The position numbers were made by a program, and so were the translations under genes. Shown in pieces: positions 16,808 through 26,182 of a stretch of 64,000 nt of DNA; position 1 is the first letter of the stretch; the number at the start of each line of letters is the position of its first letter. The notes below the pieces were generated by a model. That model saw only the letters and a program-made list of their open reading frames with translations. It did no database searches and was not told the DNA's origin. The stretch is from CAWBRY01 sp963791295 (GTDB lineage Bacteria; Bacteroidota; Bacteroidia; Chitinophagales; Chitinophagaceae), in assembly GCA_963791295.1 (NCBI GenBank), contig CAWBRY010000004.1, positions 496,001 through 560,000 of the forward strand. The letters are read 5' to 3'.

Positions 16808-18226
16808 ATGAATCCAATTCTCATTGTCGATGATGACATGGATATGTGTCAGCTGCTTTCTCGTTTTCTCCAAAGAAAAGGCTTTGAAACTGATATGGCC
16901 TATACAGGCAGTAAAGGATTAGCAAAGTTCAGAGAACAACAATTTGATGTAGTGCTTTGTGATTTCAGATTAGGGGATAAGGACGGAATAGAAGTTCTAA
17001 AAGAAATCAAAAGTATAAATCCCCAGGCTGTCGTTATCATTATTACAGGATATTCTGATATTAAGGCCGCCGTTGAGGTAATGAAACACGGTGCTTTTGA
17101 TTATATCACCAAGCCTCTCATCCCCGATGAACTTTTAAATCTCATCAATAAAGCTCTTCATGAGTCCGTTCCTCCAGTACAGGTAGCGACTCCATCCGGC
17201 AAGGTTCCGGTGCCTAAGATTCGTCATAATAGCGGTCCGGAAATGGACGGAGAATTCCTCGTTGGCAAATCCGGTGCGACCCAGGAATTGTATAGCCAAA
17301 TGGAATTAATAGCTCCTACCAATTACAGCATCATCATCTACGGGGAAAGTGGAACTGGTAAGGAAGTGGTAGCCAAGACCATTCACCAGGCGAGTAACCG
17401 GAAAGACAAACCCTTTGTGGCCCTGGATTGCGGGACTATTTCAAAGGAGTTGGCAGGGAGTGAACTTTTTGGACACATGAAGGGTTCTTTTACCGGCGCT
17501 CTTTCCGATAAAGAAGGATTGTTTGAAGTGGTCGATGGCGGCACTCTCTTCCTCGACGAAGTTGGCAATCTTTCTCTCGATGTGCAGGCAACGCTGCTTC
17601 GTGTGATACAGGAAAGGAAATTCAAAAGAGTGGGTGGCAATAAAGAAATAGGTACGGACGTGCGGCTGATTGTTGCATCCAACGAAAATCTCCAGGATGC
17701 CTATCGCTCCGGTAAATTCCGGGAAGACCTTTATCACCGGTTCAATGAATTCGCTATTCACATTCCACCGCTTCGGAATCGCAAGGAAGATATTCCCTTA
17801 TTTGCCGAGTTCTTTTTGAGAAAGACCTCCAATGAATTAAACAAGCACATCGAAGGGTTCGAAGAGGAGGTGCTGCAACTGTTCCTTGAATATTCCTGGC
17901 CGGGTAATTTGAGGGAGTTCAGGAATGTAGTGCGTCGTGCAGGATTGCTAACTCCATCGGGACTCATAAGCACGAATGCCCTTCCATGGGAAATTATCAG
18001 CGGTGCTCCGATGCCAGGGATCCGCCCCGACGGAACGAAGAAGGATACTCCACTCACAACCGATTTGAAAGATGCAGCATCGCAGGCCGAATACGAAACA
18101 ATTATGAACGTGTTGAAGCAGGTAAAATTTAATAAGACGAAAGCAGCGGAAGTATTAAACATCGACCGGAAAACGCTCTATAACAAATTGAAATTACACG
18201 AAGAATTTAAAGATACCGAACCTTGA
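16808..18226 (+). CDS. Sigma-54-dependent response regulator (NtrC family)
   Basis: The 472-residue protein has an N-terminal receiver (1–120, Asp52 phosphorylation site in CDFRLGD), an AAA+ activator domain (about 150–385) and a Fis-type helix-turn-helix at the C-terminus (AAEVLNIDRKTLYNKLKLH). Key AAA+ motifs are Walker A GESGTGKE, the sigma-54 contact loop GSFTGA (a usual variant of GAFTGA), Walker B GGTLFLDEVG, and the arginine-finger region FREDLYHR. It would activate sigma-54 RNA polymerase from distant sites. The likely partner kinase is the CHASE3 kinase at 14645. Candidate target promoters occur throughout the window. Confidence 0.92.
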   Translation: MNPILIVDDDMDMCQLLSRFLQRKGFETDMAYTGSKGLAKFREQQFDVVLCDFRLGDKDGIEVLKEIKSINPQAVVIIITGYSDIKAAVEVMKHGAFDYITKPLIPDELLNLINKALHESVPPVQVATPSGKVPVPKIRHNSGPEMDGEFLVGKSGATQELYSQMELIAPTNYSIIIYGESGTGKEVVAKTIHQASNRKDKPFVALDCGTISKELAGSELFGHMKGSFTGALSDKEGLFEVVDGGTLFLDEVGNLSLDVQATLLRVIQERKFKRVGGNKEIGTDVRLIVASNENLQDAYRSGKFREDLYHRFNEFAIHIPPLRNRKEDIPLFAEFFLRKTSNELNKHIEGFEEEVLQLFLEYSWPGNLREFRNVVRRAGLLTPSGLISTNALPWEIISGAPMPGIRPDGTKKDTPLTTDLKDAASQAEYETIMNVLKQVKFNKTKAAEVLNIDRKTLYNKLKLHEEFKDTEP

Positions 18227-18252
18227 TCCTTTTCCATTTTTTGGAAAATCAC

Positions 18253-18281
18253 AGGCCATTTTTTACGAATGGCCTTTTTTT
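18253..18281 (+). terminator. Rho-independent terminator of the NtrC-family gene
   Basis: A perfect 8-bp stem (AGGCCATT with AATGGCCT, 18253–18260 and 18268–18275) with a 7-nt loop is followed by seven T. It lies 27 nt past the stop codon and its tail reaches the stop of the convergent receiver gene. Confidence 0.85.
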
Positions 18282-18690
18282 ATTCTCCAGATAAGTTATT
18301 GCCATTCACCAATGATCTGATCTTAGACAGAATATCTTCCATCTCAAACGGCTTGGAGATAAATTCATCTGCTCCGGCTTTCAGACAGATGTCCCGGGCA
18401 TTTGGATGCGCCGAAATCATGATCACCGGCACGTGCGTGGTGTCCTCAGCTTGCTTGATCTCTCTGCAGATATCTACCCCATTAACACCAGACAATAACA
18501 TATCCATGATGACCAATTCAATCCTGTTGCGTAGGATAATCTCATGTGTTTTTTCAGCTCGCTCAATAACGATGACCCAATAGCCCCTGAATTCCAACAT
18601 CATTTTGATCATTAACCCGATGTCCGGATCATCATCGATCACTAAAATTCTTTTGGAGGAATTCATCTTTTGATTGTCGTTCAGAGTCAT
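18280..18690 (-). CDS. Response regulator receiver protein
   Basis: This single-domain receiver has 136 residues from ATG 18690; ATG 18666 would give 128 and is equally possible. The acidic cluster DDD (19–21), phosphorylation Asp63 (VIMDMLLSG), SAHP switch region and FISKPF lysine are intact. It follows the four-PAS kinase by 18 nt on the same strand, so the pair forms a kinase–receiver operon without a DNA-binding output. Confidence 0.88.
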   Translation of the reverse strand: MTLNDNQKMNSSKRILVIDDDPDIGLMIKMMLEFRGYWVIVIERAEKTHEIILRNRIELVIMDMLLSGVNGVDICREIKQAEDTTHVPVIMISAHPNARDICLKAGADEFISKPFEMEDILSKIRSLVNGNNLSGE

Positions 18691-18708
18691 GGACTGGTCT
18701 TCGGTGAT

Positions 18709-21045
18709 CTAAGCATTTTTTGAAACTGGTAATGTAACAGTGAACAGGGAGCCAACCTCCTTTTCGCTCTGCACAGTGATCGTTCCCTGATGCCTTTGTA
18801 TTATCTCGCCTGCAATGAATAAACCTATCCCAAAGCCTGGAAAAGTAAGTTCACTTTTGCCTTCTACTCTATAAAAACGTTCGAATATTTTTTGATGATC
18901 TTTCTTGTCGATGCCAATACCGAAATCCCTCACCGATATTGCAACAGTATTCTTATCGCCAACCATCCGTATTTCAATACTGTAAGCCTCGGGAGAATAT
19001 TTAATTGCGTTCGTCAGCAGGTTTAGGAATACTTGTCCTATCCGATCCTTGTCACCATAAACCATAGCCTTCCCCTCGTAGTCGTTGTGAACGATGATGG
19101 CATGCCGGGAGGTTGTGTACCGAACATCCTGGACAGTTTCTTCCATCAGATCACCCAAATCAAAAATGGTCTTATTTAGTTCCAATCTTCCCGAATCGAT
19201 CCGGGATAAATCCAATAGTTCCGAAACTAATCGCGTTAGCTTGGATACTTGTTTGGAGATGGTCAGGAGAGAGGATTTGACAGTGGGTCTTGACGCCTGC
19301 AATTTTTCTTCATTCAACTCATTGTGGATATTGAGTAATAATTGGACATATCCTTTAATCGAGGTGATTGGTGTCTTTAGCTCGTGGCTGGCCATTTTGA
19401 TGAAATCATCCTTTCGTTGTTCCAGCTTTCTGATCTCTGTAATGTCTGTAACGGAACCAGCATATCCTAAAAATTCACCATTGATATCGTAATAGGGAGA
19501 ACCTTCCGTCAGGCACCATCTAACTTCATCATTGCTATCCCTTAGACGAAACTCTGTGGTGTATTTCTCTCTTCTTTGCAGGCAATCCATGAACGCTGCC
19601 ACAGCGTTTGACTTTTCTGGTTCCTCCACCCCTTGCATCCATCCGCTCCCGAGTTGTTTTTCATACGGGACGCCCGTCCATTGAATCCAAGTATCATTTA
19701 CGAATATATTTTGTCCCTGGATATCTGTCATCCATAAACCGACAGGGGAAACGTTGGAAATTGTTTTGAAGAGCAAGTCCCGCTCGCGAATCTTTTCCCG
19801 AAAGCGTTGCTGATCCTGTTCAACCTCTTTTTCTTCTGTGATATCCACCATGATCCCCACGACCTTTTCGGGGTGCCCCTTCTCATCAAAATAAGTTTTA
19901 CCCTGCACCCTCAGCCACCTTAATTGATGATCACCGTCCCTCAAAATGCGATGCACGATATTAAAACTCTTTGCATTTTCCGGATCGATTGCCTTTGCTA
20001 TTTCCCCGTCAACATATTCTTTATCTGACGGGTAAAGGTGCGAAGCGACAAATTCATTCGTCGGAGGTATACCGGCAGGAATGTTATACATCATCCGGCA
20101 TTCATCAGACCAAATTAACTTCTTTGTCAAAGGATGATATTCCCACACACCCAGCTTTGCCGATTGACCTGCCATCCTCAATCTTTCCTCGCTTTTTTGC
20201 AGGTTCTGTTCTGTTTCTTTCTTCTCGGTGATATCCCTGGCTATCTTTGATGCACCCACGATTCTTCCTTTGCTATCCTTAATAGGCGAAATAGTTAATG
20301 AAATATCCCGAACTTCCTTGTTCTTGGTCACTCTTTTCGTTTCAAAGTGATCCACTACTTCACCTTTCTTCAACCGCTCAAGGATGCTTGTCTCCTCATT
20401 CAACCTGTCTGGAGGAATAAGTCGGGTAATGGGCTGCCCAATCATTTCGTCGGCTTTATATCCAAATAATTTTTCAGCTGTCTTATTCCAACTCGTTACG
20501 ATGCCATTCAACGTTTTACTAATGATCGCATCACTGGATGATTCCACGATAGCTGCCAGGGTAGAAGCTTTTTGTTCACTTATTATTCGGTCAGTAATAT
20601 CCACCAGCATGTTTACAGCACCCGTAACATTACCTTGGCTATCGAATATGGGTACGGGATTGGGCTGCACATGGCGACGAAGTCCATCCGGGCGTTCAAT
20701 GACTATTTCCTCACCAATCACGGAGCGGCCTTCTTTCAGGGCAATAGCCATAGGACATTGGTCAGGTGGCAGGGGAGTAATTCCGTCGGGCTGATAAATT
20801 TTCCATGACCCACACCACATGTCCTTGCCAATTTCTGGTTCACGTCCCCAAAGTTCGACTGCTGCCTTATTGAATAATAGGATGTGTCCATTTGCATCAC
20901 AGGTATAAAAAGCTGCGGGAAGTCCCTCTAACAATTGCTGATAGTAGAAATCATTCCCACGATTCGGTTCGCTTTGTACGTTCCCCTTCTCGTGGCCGTT
21001 GGAATGCTGGGAAAATGTATTCTTAACTTTTTGCAATAAGTTCAT
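18709..21045 (-). CDS. Multi-PAS sensor histidine kinase, soluble
   Basis: The ATG at 21045 gives 778 residues; a TTG 27 nt upstream is in frame but less likely. No membrane segment is seen, so the kinase is probably cytoplasmic. Four PAS/PAC modules follow in tandem (about 28–155, 160–275, 290–410, 425–545), each ending in a DIT-type PAC motif (VDITDR, RDITEKK, VDITEEK, TDITEIR). Then come HisKA with the phospho-acceptor in KMASHELKTPITS and a HATPase domain with DFGIGIDKKD and GFGIGLFIAGEI. It could sense redox or small molecules through the PAS domains. The cognate receiver is the adjacent 18280 gene. Confidence 0.9.
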   Translation of the reverse strand: MNLLQKVKNTFSQHSNGHEKGNVQSEPNRGNDFYYQQLLEGLPAAFYTCDANGHILLFNKAAVELWGREPEIGKDMWCGSWKIYQPDGITPLPPDQCPMAIALKEGRSVIGEEIVIERPDGLRRHVQPNPVPIFDSQGNVTGAVNMLVDITDRIISEQKASTLAAIVESSSDAIISKTLNGIVTSWNKTAEKLFGYKADEMIGQPITRLIPPDRLNEETSILERLKKGEVVDHFETKRVTKNKEVRDISLTISPIKDSKGRIVGASKIARDITEKKETEQNLQKSEERLRMAGQSAKLGVWEYHPLTKKLIWSDECRMMYNIPAGIPPTNEFVASHLYPSDKEYVDGEIAKAIDPENAKSFNIVHRILRDGDHQLRWLRVQGKTYFDEKGHPEKVVGIMVDITEEKEVEQDQQRFREKIRERDLLFKTISNVSPVGLWMTDIQGQNIFVNDTWIQWTGVPYEKQLGSGWMQGVEEPEKSNAVAAFMDCLQRREKYTTEFRLRDSNDEVRWCLTEGSPYYDINGEFLGYAGSVTDITEIRKLEQRKDDFIKMASHELKTPITSIKGYVQLLLNIHNELNEEKLQASRPTVKSSLLTISKQVSKLTRLVSELLDLSRIDSGRLELNKTIFDLGDLMEETVQDVRYTTSRHAIIVHNDYEGKAMVYGDKDRIGQVFLNLLTNAIKYSPEAYSIEIRMVGDKNTVAISVRDFGIGIDKKDHQKIFERFYRVEGKSELTFPGFGIGLFIAGEIIQRHQGTITVQSEKEVGSLFTVTLPVSKNA

Positions 21046-21126
21046 GCGGCGCAAATTTACGACAGCTTGCAAATCATCATTACGAAAATAAATCCTTGCT
21101 GATTTTCCTGGGTGACCTTCCTATTA

Positions 21127-21405
21127 TTATTTCAAGAATAGAGGAGAGCTCGGGGCAACTTCTTTTTTTATTACATCTATTTGCTCTGTATTCGCTAAAC
21201 TTTCAGTGTAATTATTCAAGTCGAAGCCGGTATGCATATAACTATTTCCCTGTGAAAGTTCAGGCCGGTACGAGCCTGCTGACATAATCCGAGAATCTAC
21301 AATACTTTCCTCACCTTGTTCGTGATGCCGATCCGCCTGTGTGTTCTTGTAGCATTGGTTTACTATAAGAGTGTAAATAGCTACGACAAATAAAACCTTC
21401 CTCAT
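21127..21405 (-). CDS. Small putative exported protein, unknown
   Basis: The 92-residue ORF begins with an export-like segment (MRKVLFVVAIYTLIVNQCYK) and continues as a polar Glu/Ser/Asn-rich chain with no recognisable motif. The reading frame is intact, starts with ATG, and fills the gap upstream of the multi-PAS kinase on the same strand. I do not recognise it; a chance ORF is possible. The 320 nt on its upstream side (21406–21725) form a divergent region with no further gene that I can support. Confidence 0.45.
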   Translation of the reverse strand: MRKVLFVVAIYTLIVNQCYKNTQADRHHEQGEESIVDSRIMSAGSYRPELSQGNSYMHTGFDLNNYTESLANTEQIDVIKKEVAPSSPLFLK

Positions 21406-21669
21406 CGCTCCGATATTAATTGAATCCGCATCCTTGCCTCCTGCTCAGCTCTGGCTTTCCTTAGATGAAGTCTTATAAATGAAAACTTTATGCCAGAAAG
21501 CCGAGCTGTTCCTCTTCTTATAGCCGAAGTATTTTTGCGTTTAAGTTGCGGCTTTTTTACTATCTCTTCGGTCACTCTATTGCAACTGCAAGAAATAACT
21601 AACGCGCATTCGGGGAATTATTTACCCTTTTTAGGGTGTTTGACCCCAACAAATAGATCCGGGCCGAAA

Positions 21670-21684
21670 TGGCACAAAGTTTCG
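21670..21684 (+). promoter_or_regulatory. Sigma-54-like element before DUF4142 gene
   Basis: The element TGGCACAAAGTTTCG has a perfect TGGCAC box and a degenerate −12 box at the correct spacing. It predicts a leader of about 30 nt before the ATG at 21726. Confidence 0.3.
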
Positions 21685-21725
21685 TAGGGAATGAATGCAA
21701 TTAAACTATTCACTAAAACCTTTTT

Positions 21726-22301
21726 ATGAAAAAGAGAACAAGGATGTTTTATGCTTTACCATTTCTTCTATTGGCCTGCAATAATGAACCAAAGGATAGT
21801 GTTCAGTCGGCTGATTCAACAAATGAAGCGAGAAAAGAAATGGCTGATAGCACAGGTGCGTACCAGGTAGATCAGGCTTCATCTGATTTTTTGGTAAAAG
21901 CAGCGAATGCCGGTATGGCTGAAGTGAAGATGGGTGAGTTAGCAACTCAGAAATCTACAAACAAAAAAGTAAAAGACATGGGTAACATGATGGTCATGGA
22001 TCATGGCGCAGCCAATGAACAAGTGAAGGCCCTGGCTACCCAGCTGAATGTAAATCTGCCCGCCACCGTCGGCGATGATATGCAGAAGACCTATGACGAC
22101 CTGACCTCCAAAAAAGGGAAAGAATTTGACAAAGCCTATGTGGCTCAAATGGTGAAAGATCATGAGAATGCTATCGATCTTTTCAAAAAAGCCAACGACG
22201 ATGTCAAAGACGATAAAGTACGCACCTTTGCGAATAATACACTGCCCAAACTACAAATGCACCTGGATTCATTCAAAGCAGTCCAAAAAATAATTAAATA
22301 A
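21726..22301 (+). CDS. DUF4142 lipoprotein
   Basis: The 191-residue protein has a lipoprotein signal peptide with lipobox LLAC (Cys18), a short polar linker, and then a DUF4142 four-helix bundle (about 48–190) with the typical SSDFLVKAANAGMAEVKMG start and MVMDHGAANEQVKALA helix. DUF4142 proteins are ferritin-like envelope proteins linked to stress; the biochemical role is not known. A strong terminator follows immediately. Confidence 0.88.
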   Translation: MKKRTRMFYALPFLLLACNNEPKDSVQSADSTNEARKEMADSTGAYQVDQASSDFLVKAANAGMAEVKMGELATQKSTNKKVKDMGNMMVMDHGAANEQVKALATQLNVNLPATVGDDMQKTYDDLTSKKGKEFDKAYVAQMVKDHENAIDLFKKANDDVKDDKVRTFANNTLPKLQMHLDSFKAVQKIIK

Positions 22302-22323
22302 AAAAGGGCAGTTATTAGTTAAG

Positions 22324-22356
22324 AAAAAGCTGTTCTTTTTTGAGAACAGCTTTTTT
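22324..22356. terminator. Bidirectional terminator between DUF4142 and topoisomerase IB genes
   Basis: A 13-bp stem (22324–22336 with 22343–22355; core AAGCTGTTCT/AGAACAGCTT) with a 6-nt loop has a T-run on either strand. It serves the two convergent genes; the topoisomerase stop codon lies in its T-rich flank. Confidence 0.88.
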
Positions 22357-23449
22357 ATTTTTCAGTTTCGGATTGAAACCGTCTTAACAATTTCATCAGG
22401 ATCTTTTCATTCTTCGACAGTCCCCATCTCAGCTTGTCTGGCGCTCCATTAGCAGAGATCGCAAGGCTGGCCAATTTGTCTTCTTCGTACCAGCGGATCA
22501 AAGATGGATGTATATAGTATTTTTTGCAGATCGTTCGTGTGTTTCCCAATTTCACGCTTACTTGATCTAGCACAGAAATGACGTTTTCTTTGATCGCCTT
22601 GGGATCATCAGACTTGACCCTTGCACAAAAGCATTCCAATGCATGCAGGGAGCCGGCCCATGTACGAAAATCCTTCGCAGAAAATTCTCCCTCCGCCGCC
22701 GCCTTAATGTAGCTATTGACCATTCCTGAATCGATGGACCTCCTGGATCCATCTTCAGCATAATATTGAAAGAGCTCCTTGCCCGGAATATCCCGGCATT
22801 GCTTTATGATAGAAGCCAATTTCTTATTCTTTAAGGTGATCCGGTGTTCAATCCCTTTCTTACCTGTGAAACAAAAAACAGCCTTGTTCTGATGAATCTG
22901 CACATGCTTATCCTTTAATGTGGTCAATCCATAAGAACCATATAGTTTTTCATATCCATTGTTGCCGATGCGGATGCAGGTTTGCTCCATGAGGCGAATG
23001 GTGGTAGCAATGACTTTCTCTGCACTCAATTTATTGCTCGTAATATCTTTTTGTATTTTTTTTCTCAGCAAGGGAAGCGCTTTTCCAAAGTCGAGAAGCC
23101 TATGGAATTTCGTTTCGTGCCGAACCATATTCCAGTTGCTGTGATAGCGGTATTGTTTGCGGCCGTTTAAATCGAGTCCGGTAGCCTGTATATGGCCAGA
23201 AGGGTTGGGGCAGATCCAAACCTCTGACCAGGAGGGAGGTATAGCCAGTTTCTTTATTCGAAGCAATTCTTTCTGGTCTTTTATTGCCTTGCCTTTGTAT
23301 GAATAAGAATACCCGATCCCTTTCTTCAGCCGGTGAATACCTTCCACAGTTCCATTTACATAAATCAGATTAACAGTCTCCGCTGCTTGCCGGTGATCCT
23401 TATCCATCGCTCTTACTATCCGGTGGGAAAGTTTGTGTAAGTCTCTCAT
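22355..23449 (-). CDS. DNA topoisomerase IB (poxvirus type)
   Basis: The 364-residue protein has the bacterial/poxvirus topoisomerase IB arrangement: an N-terminal domain with YSYKGKAIKDQKELLRIKKLAIPPSW and a catalytic domain containing RIGNNGYEKLYGSYGLTTL, FTGKKGIEHRI, the KDFRTWAGSLHALECF helix and the catalytic tyrosine segment NTRTICKKYYIHPSLI. It relaxes supercoils through a 3′-phosphotyrosine intermediate. It sits in a stress-gene neighbourhood and has a TGG-N8-TT element 18–33 nt upstream of the start. Confidence 0.92.
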   Translation of the reverse strand: MRDLHKLSHRIVRAMDKDHRQAAETVNLIYVNGTVEGIHRLKKGIGYSYSYKGKAIKDQKELLRIKKLAIPPSWSEVWICPNPSGHIQATGLDLNGRKQYRYHSNWNMVRHETKFHRLLDFGKALPLLRKKIQKDITSNKLSAEKVIATTIRLMEQTCIRIGNNGYEKLYGSYGLTTLKDKHVQIHQNKAVFCFTGKKGIEHRITLKNKKLASIIKQCRDIPGKELFQYYAEDGSRRSIDSGMVNSYIKAAAEGEFSAKDFRTWAGSLHALECFCARVKSDDPKAIKENVISVLDQVSVKLGNTRTICKKYYIHPSLIRWYEEDKLASLAISANGAPDKLRWGLSKNEKILMKLLRRFQSETEK

Positions 23450-23466
23450 ATTACAGGCAAACCCTA

Positions 23467-23482
23467 TGAAAAGAGAGTGCCA
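23467..23482 (-). promoter_or_regulatory. Sigma-54-like element before topoisomerase IB gene
   Basis: On the minus strand it reads TGGCACTCTCTTTTC. The TGGCAC box is perfect, the −12 box is degenerate, and the predicted leader is short, about 7 nt. Confidence 0.3.
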
Positions 23483-23536
23483 GTTTATACAGAAATACAG
23501 GTAAAGGATAAAAATTAGGTTTCATCAAAAAATTAT

Positions 23537-23551
23537 TGGTACAAAAATTTC
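23537..23551 (+). promoter_or_regulatory. Sigma-54-like element before SDR gene
   Basis: The site TGGTACAAAAATTTC has the −24/−12 spacing and lies 20 nt before the ATG at 23571, divergent from the topoisomerase element. Confidence 0.3.
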
Positions 23552-23570
23552 ATCCATATAAAAAAAATAA

Positions 23571-24440
23571 ATGCAAAAAGGAGCATCAAAAAAAATGTTA
23601 CGCCCTCCACAGAAACAGGGCAAACCCGGAGAAGAATCTAAAATGGTTCCGGAGCCTGATTCCGACTATCCAGAAAAAAAGGGACAGGGAAAATTGAAAA
23701 ACAAAATTGCTCTCATCACCGGAGGAGACAGCGGTATTGGAAAAGCAGTAGCTATTTTATTTGCGAAAGAAGGAGCCGATATTGCTATTTCCTACCTGAG
23801 TGAAACCAGGGATGCAAGGGAAACAAAAAGGATCATCGAAGAGAAATATGGCAGGAGCTGTTTATTGATCAGAGGAGATCTGTCCGTTGAAAAGAATTGC
23901 TACCGGGCTGTGAAAGCAACAATAAGTGAATTTGGTCGTCTTCATATCCTTGTAAACAATGCAGCCGTACAATATGAAGCAAAGAAAATTGAAGAGATCA
24001 CCACGCGGCATTTATTAAAAACCTTTGCAACCAATATCTTTTCTTACTATTGGGTTACCCAGGCTGCCATACCCTATCTTAAAAAGGGGAGTTGCATTAT
24101 TAATACGTCTTCCGTGACTGCCTACCGCGGCAGTGCCAGCCTGATGGACTATGCATCTACTAAAGGCGCAATCGTTTCTTTTACGAGAAGTTTATCTGCC
24201 AACCTATCTAAGAAAAATATTCGTGTGAATGGCGTGGCTCCCGGACCCGTTTGGACACCATTGATCCCTTCCAGTTTCAAACCTCAAAAAACAGCTAAAC
24301 ACGGCAGCGATGTACCGATGAAAAGAGCCGGGGAGCCCAGGGAAATTGCTCCCTGTTATCTATTCCTTGCTTCTGAAGATTCCATCTATATGACCGGGCA
24401 ATTCCTGCACCCCAATGGAGGGGAGATCATCAATGGCTGA
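23571..24440 (+). CDS. Short-chain dehydrogenase/reductase (general-stress type)
   Basis: The 289-residue protein has a ~40-residue Lys/Pro-rich leader typical of the YhdG/YghA-like stress SDRs, then the Rossmann motif TGGDSGIGKAVA, NNAA, the catalytic Ser (INTSSVTAYRG) and the YASTK motif (Tyr and Lys). The C-terminus (MTGQFLHPNGGEII) is typical of the classical SDR fold. It is an NAD(P)-dependent oxidoreductase of unknown substrate. It is divergent from topoisomerase IB, separated by 121 nt that carries two promoter-like elements. Confidence 0.9.
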   Translation: MQKGASKKMLRPPQKQGKPGEESKMVPEPDSDYPEKKGQGKLKNKIALITGGDSGIGKAVAILFAKEGADIAISYLSETRDARETKRIIEEKYGRSCLLIRGDLSVEKNCYRAVKATISEFGRLHILVNNAAVQYEAKKIEEITTRHLLKTFATNIFSYYWVTQAAIPYLKKGSCIINTSSVTAYRGSASLMDYASTKGAIVSFTRSLSANLSKKNIRVNGVAPGPVWTPLIPSSFKPQKTAKHGSDVPMKRAGEPREIAPCYLFLASEDSIYMTGQFLHPNGGEIING

Positions 24441-24518
24441 GTAGGATAACCCATTCGGCTCGGCCCAATATTTGAAGGAGCTGGAAGAAGACAATCAGCA
24501 TCTTAAAAACAATTTTAT

Positions 24519-25781
24519 ATGAAGCGGATCAATTGGTTATTTATTGCGGTTTTAATAGCTGCGTGCAACAGCAACACGACAACTACCGAAGAAAAGGCAA
24601 AGGCCGATTCCACCGAAAAAGCCGAAAACAAAGTAGTAAAAGATAATGACACCCTGCCGGCTCCATTTGCTACAAAATCGGCTTCAAAACAAAGTAAGGT
24701 AATCGGGTGGAAGGAAGGGCAAATGCCGGCAGCTCCCGACGGATTTAAAGTGAATAAATACGCGCAGGGATTGCAGCATCCACGGTGGATCTATGTAGCA
24801 GATAATGGGGACGTATTCGTCGCACAGGCCGACAAAGAAAATAGTGCGAACAATATCCTGCTTTTCAGAGATACGAATAAGGACGGCACAGCAGAAAATG
24901 GGACCATATTCCTGAAAGGCCTCGATATGCCTTTTGGAATGTTGATACTGCATGATAAATTTTATGTTGCGAATACGGGAGCTCTTGTCGAATTTCCTTA
25001 TAAGCCTGGTGCGACGTCGATCAATGCACCAGGAAAGACAATCGTATCACTTCCGCCTGGTCCCCGACACTGGACAAGAAATATTGTCGCCAATAAGGCC
25101 GGTAACAAAATTTATATAGCGATAGGCTCTGCAAGCAATGTGGCAGAAGATGGAATGGACAAGGAAGTTAGAAGAGCTATGATAATAGAAGTTAGTCCTG
25201 ATGGCACCAATGAAAAAATATACGCCAGTGGTTTAAGAAACCCCGTCGGTATGGACTGGGCGCCGGGAACAGGAGTTCTTTGGACTGCCGTTAATGAAAG
25301 AGATGAATTGGGCGATGATGTACCTCCTGATTATTTAGCCGGCGTAAAGGAAGGAGGATTTTATGGTTGGCCTTATGCATATTACGGACAGACAGAAGAC
25401 CCCAGGCTGAAAGGTAAGGCAGAGGATATGGTAAAAAAATCGATCAAGCCGGATGTCGCACTTGGGCCGCACACTGCATCATTGGGTCTGGCATTCTATA
25501 CCAAAAATGCCTTTCCGGCTAGTTACCAGGGCGGTGCATTTGTAGGTCAACACGGTTCCTGGAACCGTTCGGTCTTTTCAGGTTATAAGGTCGTATTTGT
25601 TCCTTTCAATAACGGATCCCCCAGTGGTAAGCCGCAGGATTTTCTGACCGGGTTTATTGCTAATGAAGATAAGAATGAGGTTTACGGGAGACCGGTAGGT
25701 GTTGCAGTGCTACCTGATGGATCATTATTGGTTGCGGATGACGGTGGAAATGCGATCTGGCGCGTAAGCTATAGTAAGTAA
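24519..25781 (+). CDS. Sorbosone dehydrogenase-like PQQ-type beta-propeller lipoprotein
   Basis: The 420-residue protein has a lipoprotein signal (MKRINWLFIAVLIAAC, Cys16) and a six-bladed propeller with LQHPRWIYVADNGDVFVAQ, GLRNPVGMDWAPGTGVLW, FVGQHGSWNRS and GVAVLPDGSLLVADDGGNAIWRV, as in L-sorbosone and PQQ-dependent glucose dehydrogenases (COG2133). It would act in the periplasm on aldoses or related sugars, with PQQ as likely cofactor, though cofactor binding cannot be confirmed here. The gene follows the SDR gene by 78 nt. Confidence 0.87.
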   Translation: MKRINWLFIAVLIAACNSNTTTTEEKAKADSTEKAENKVVKDNDTLPAPFATKSASKQSKVIGWKEGQMPAAPDGFKVNKYAQGLQHPRWIYVADNGDVFVAQADKENSANNILLFRDTNKDGTAENGTIFLKGLDMPFGMLILHDKFYVANTGALVEFPYKPGATSINAPGKTIVSLPPGPRHWTRNIVANKAGNKIYIAIGSASNVAEDGMDKEVRRAMIIEVSPDGTNEKIYASGLRNPVGMDWAPGTGVLWTAVNERDELGDDVPPDYLAGVKEGGFYGWPYAYYGQTEDPRLKGKAEDMVKKSIKPDVALGPHTASLGLAFYTKNAFPASYQGGAFVGQHGSWNRSVFSGYKVVFVPFNNGSPSGKPQDFLTGFIANEDKNEVYGRPVGVAVLPDGSLLVADDGGNAIWRVSYSK

Positions 25782-25816
25782 GTTCTAAGTTATAGGTTAT
25801 AAGTAATAAGTATAAC
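25779..25816. repeat. Short-period AAGTTATAAGT repeat at a gene end
   Basis: Starting at the stop codon of the sorbosone-dehydrogenase-like gene, the sequence drifts through several decayed copies of (A)AGTTATAAGT/AAGTAATAAGT. Related AAGTTTTAAGTTCTAA occurs at 32830–32845. Confidence 0.4.
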
Positions 25817-25844
25817 CAAAGATCACAAATTCAAAATACTAGCC

Positions 25845-26135
25845 TCACCACACTCCATGTGGTTGCTGCCACCGGTTACCCATCTCCGTTATGATCACAT
25901 AAATAACGTTGCCAATAACGGGGACGCAAATTATCGTTACCAGCCAAAAAGTATTGACTGCGGGATCCTGTAAAAATGCTTTAATGGTATCTGTCAGCGT
26001 GATAAAGTAAAAAACCAAAGTCATCGTGACACCACAGGCCAGCAGCGCAAAACGAAACTCGGCCAAGTACAAGGGGACCATGGTTCCAACAATAAAGAGC
26101 AGGAAGCCGATTGCCGGTAACAATAAAAGTCTCAT
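25845..26135 (-). CDS. Small three-segment membrane protein, unknown
   Basis: The ATG at 26135 gives 96 residues; a GTG 12 nt upstream would add four. Three hydrophobic segments (about 3–24, 27–49, 60–85) follow one another, and the last (FWLVTIICVPVIGNVIYVII) resembles the phospholipase D N-terminal (PLDc_N) membrane hairpin. No function is assigned. Confidence 0.6.
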   Translation of the reverse strand: MRLLLLPAIGFLLFIVGTMVPLYLAEFRFALLACGVTMTLVFYFITLTDTIKAFLQDPAVNTFWLVTIICVPVIGNVIYVIITEMGNRWQQPHGVW

Positions 26136-26182
26136 CCTCTTTGTCACGATACCTACACATTTTATAGACTGACAACTATAAT

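Noticed and set aside
21490..21687. A 65-codon plus-strand ORF upstream of the DUF4142 gene
   Set aside because: No family resemblance, and it covers the likely promoter of DUF4142.
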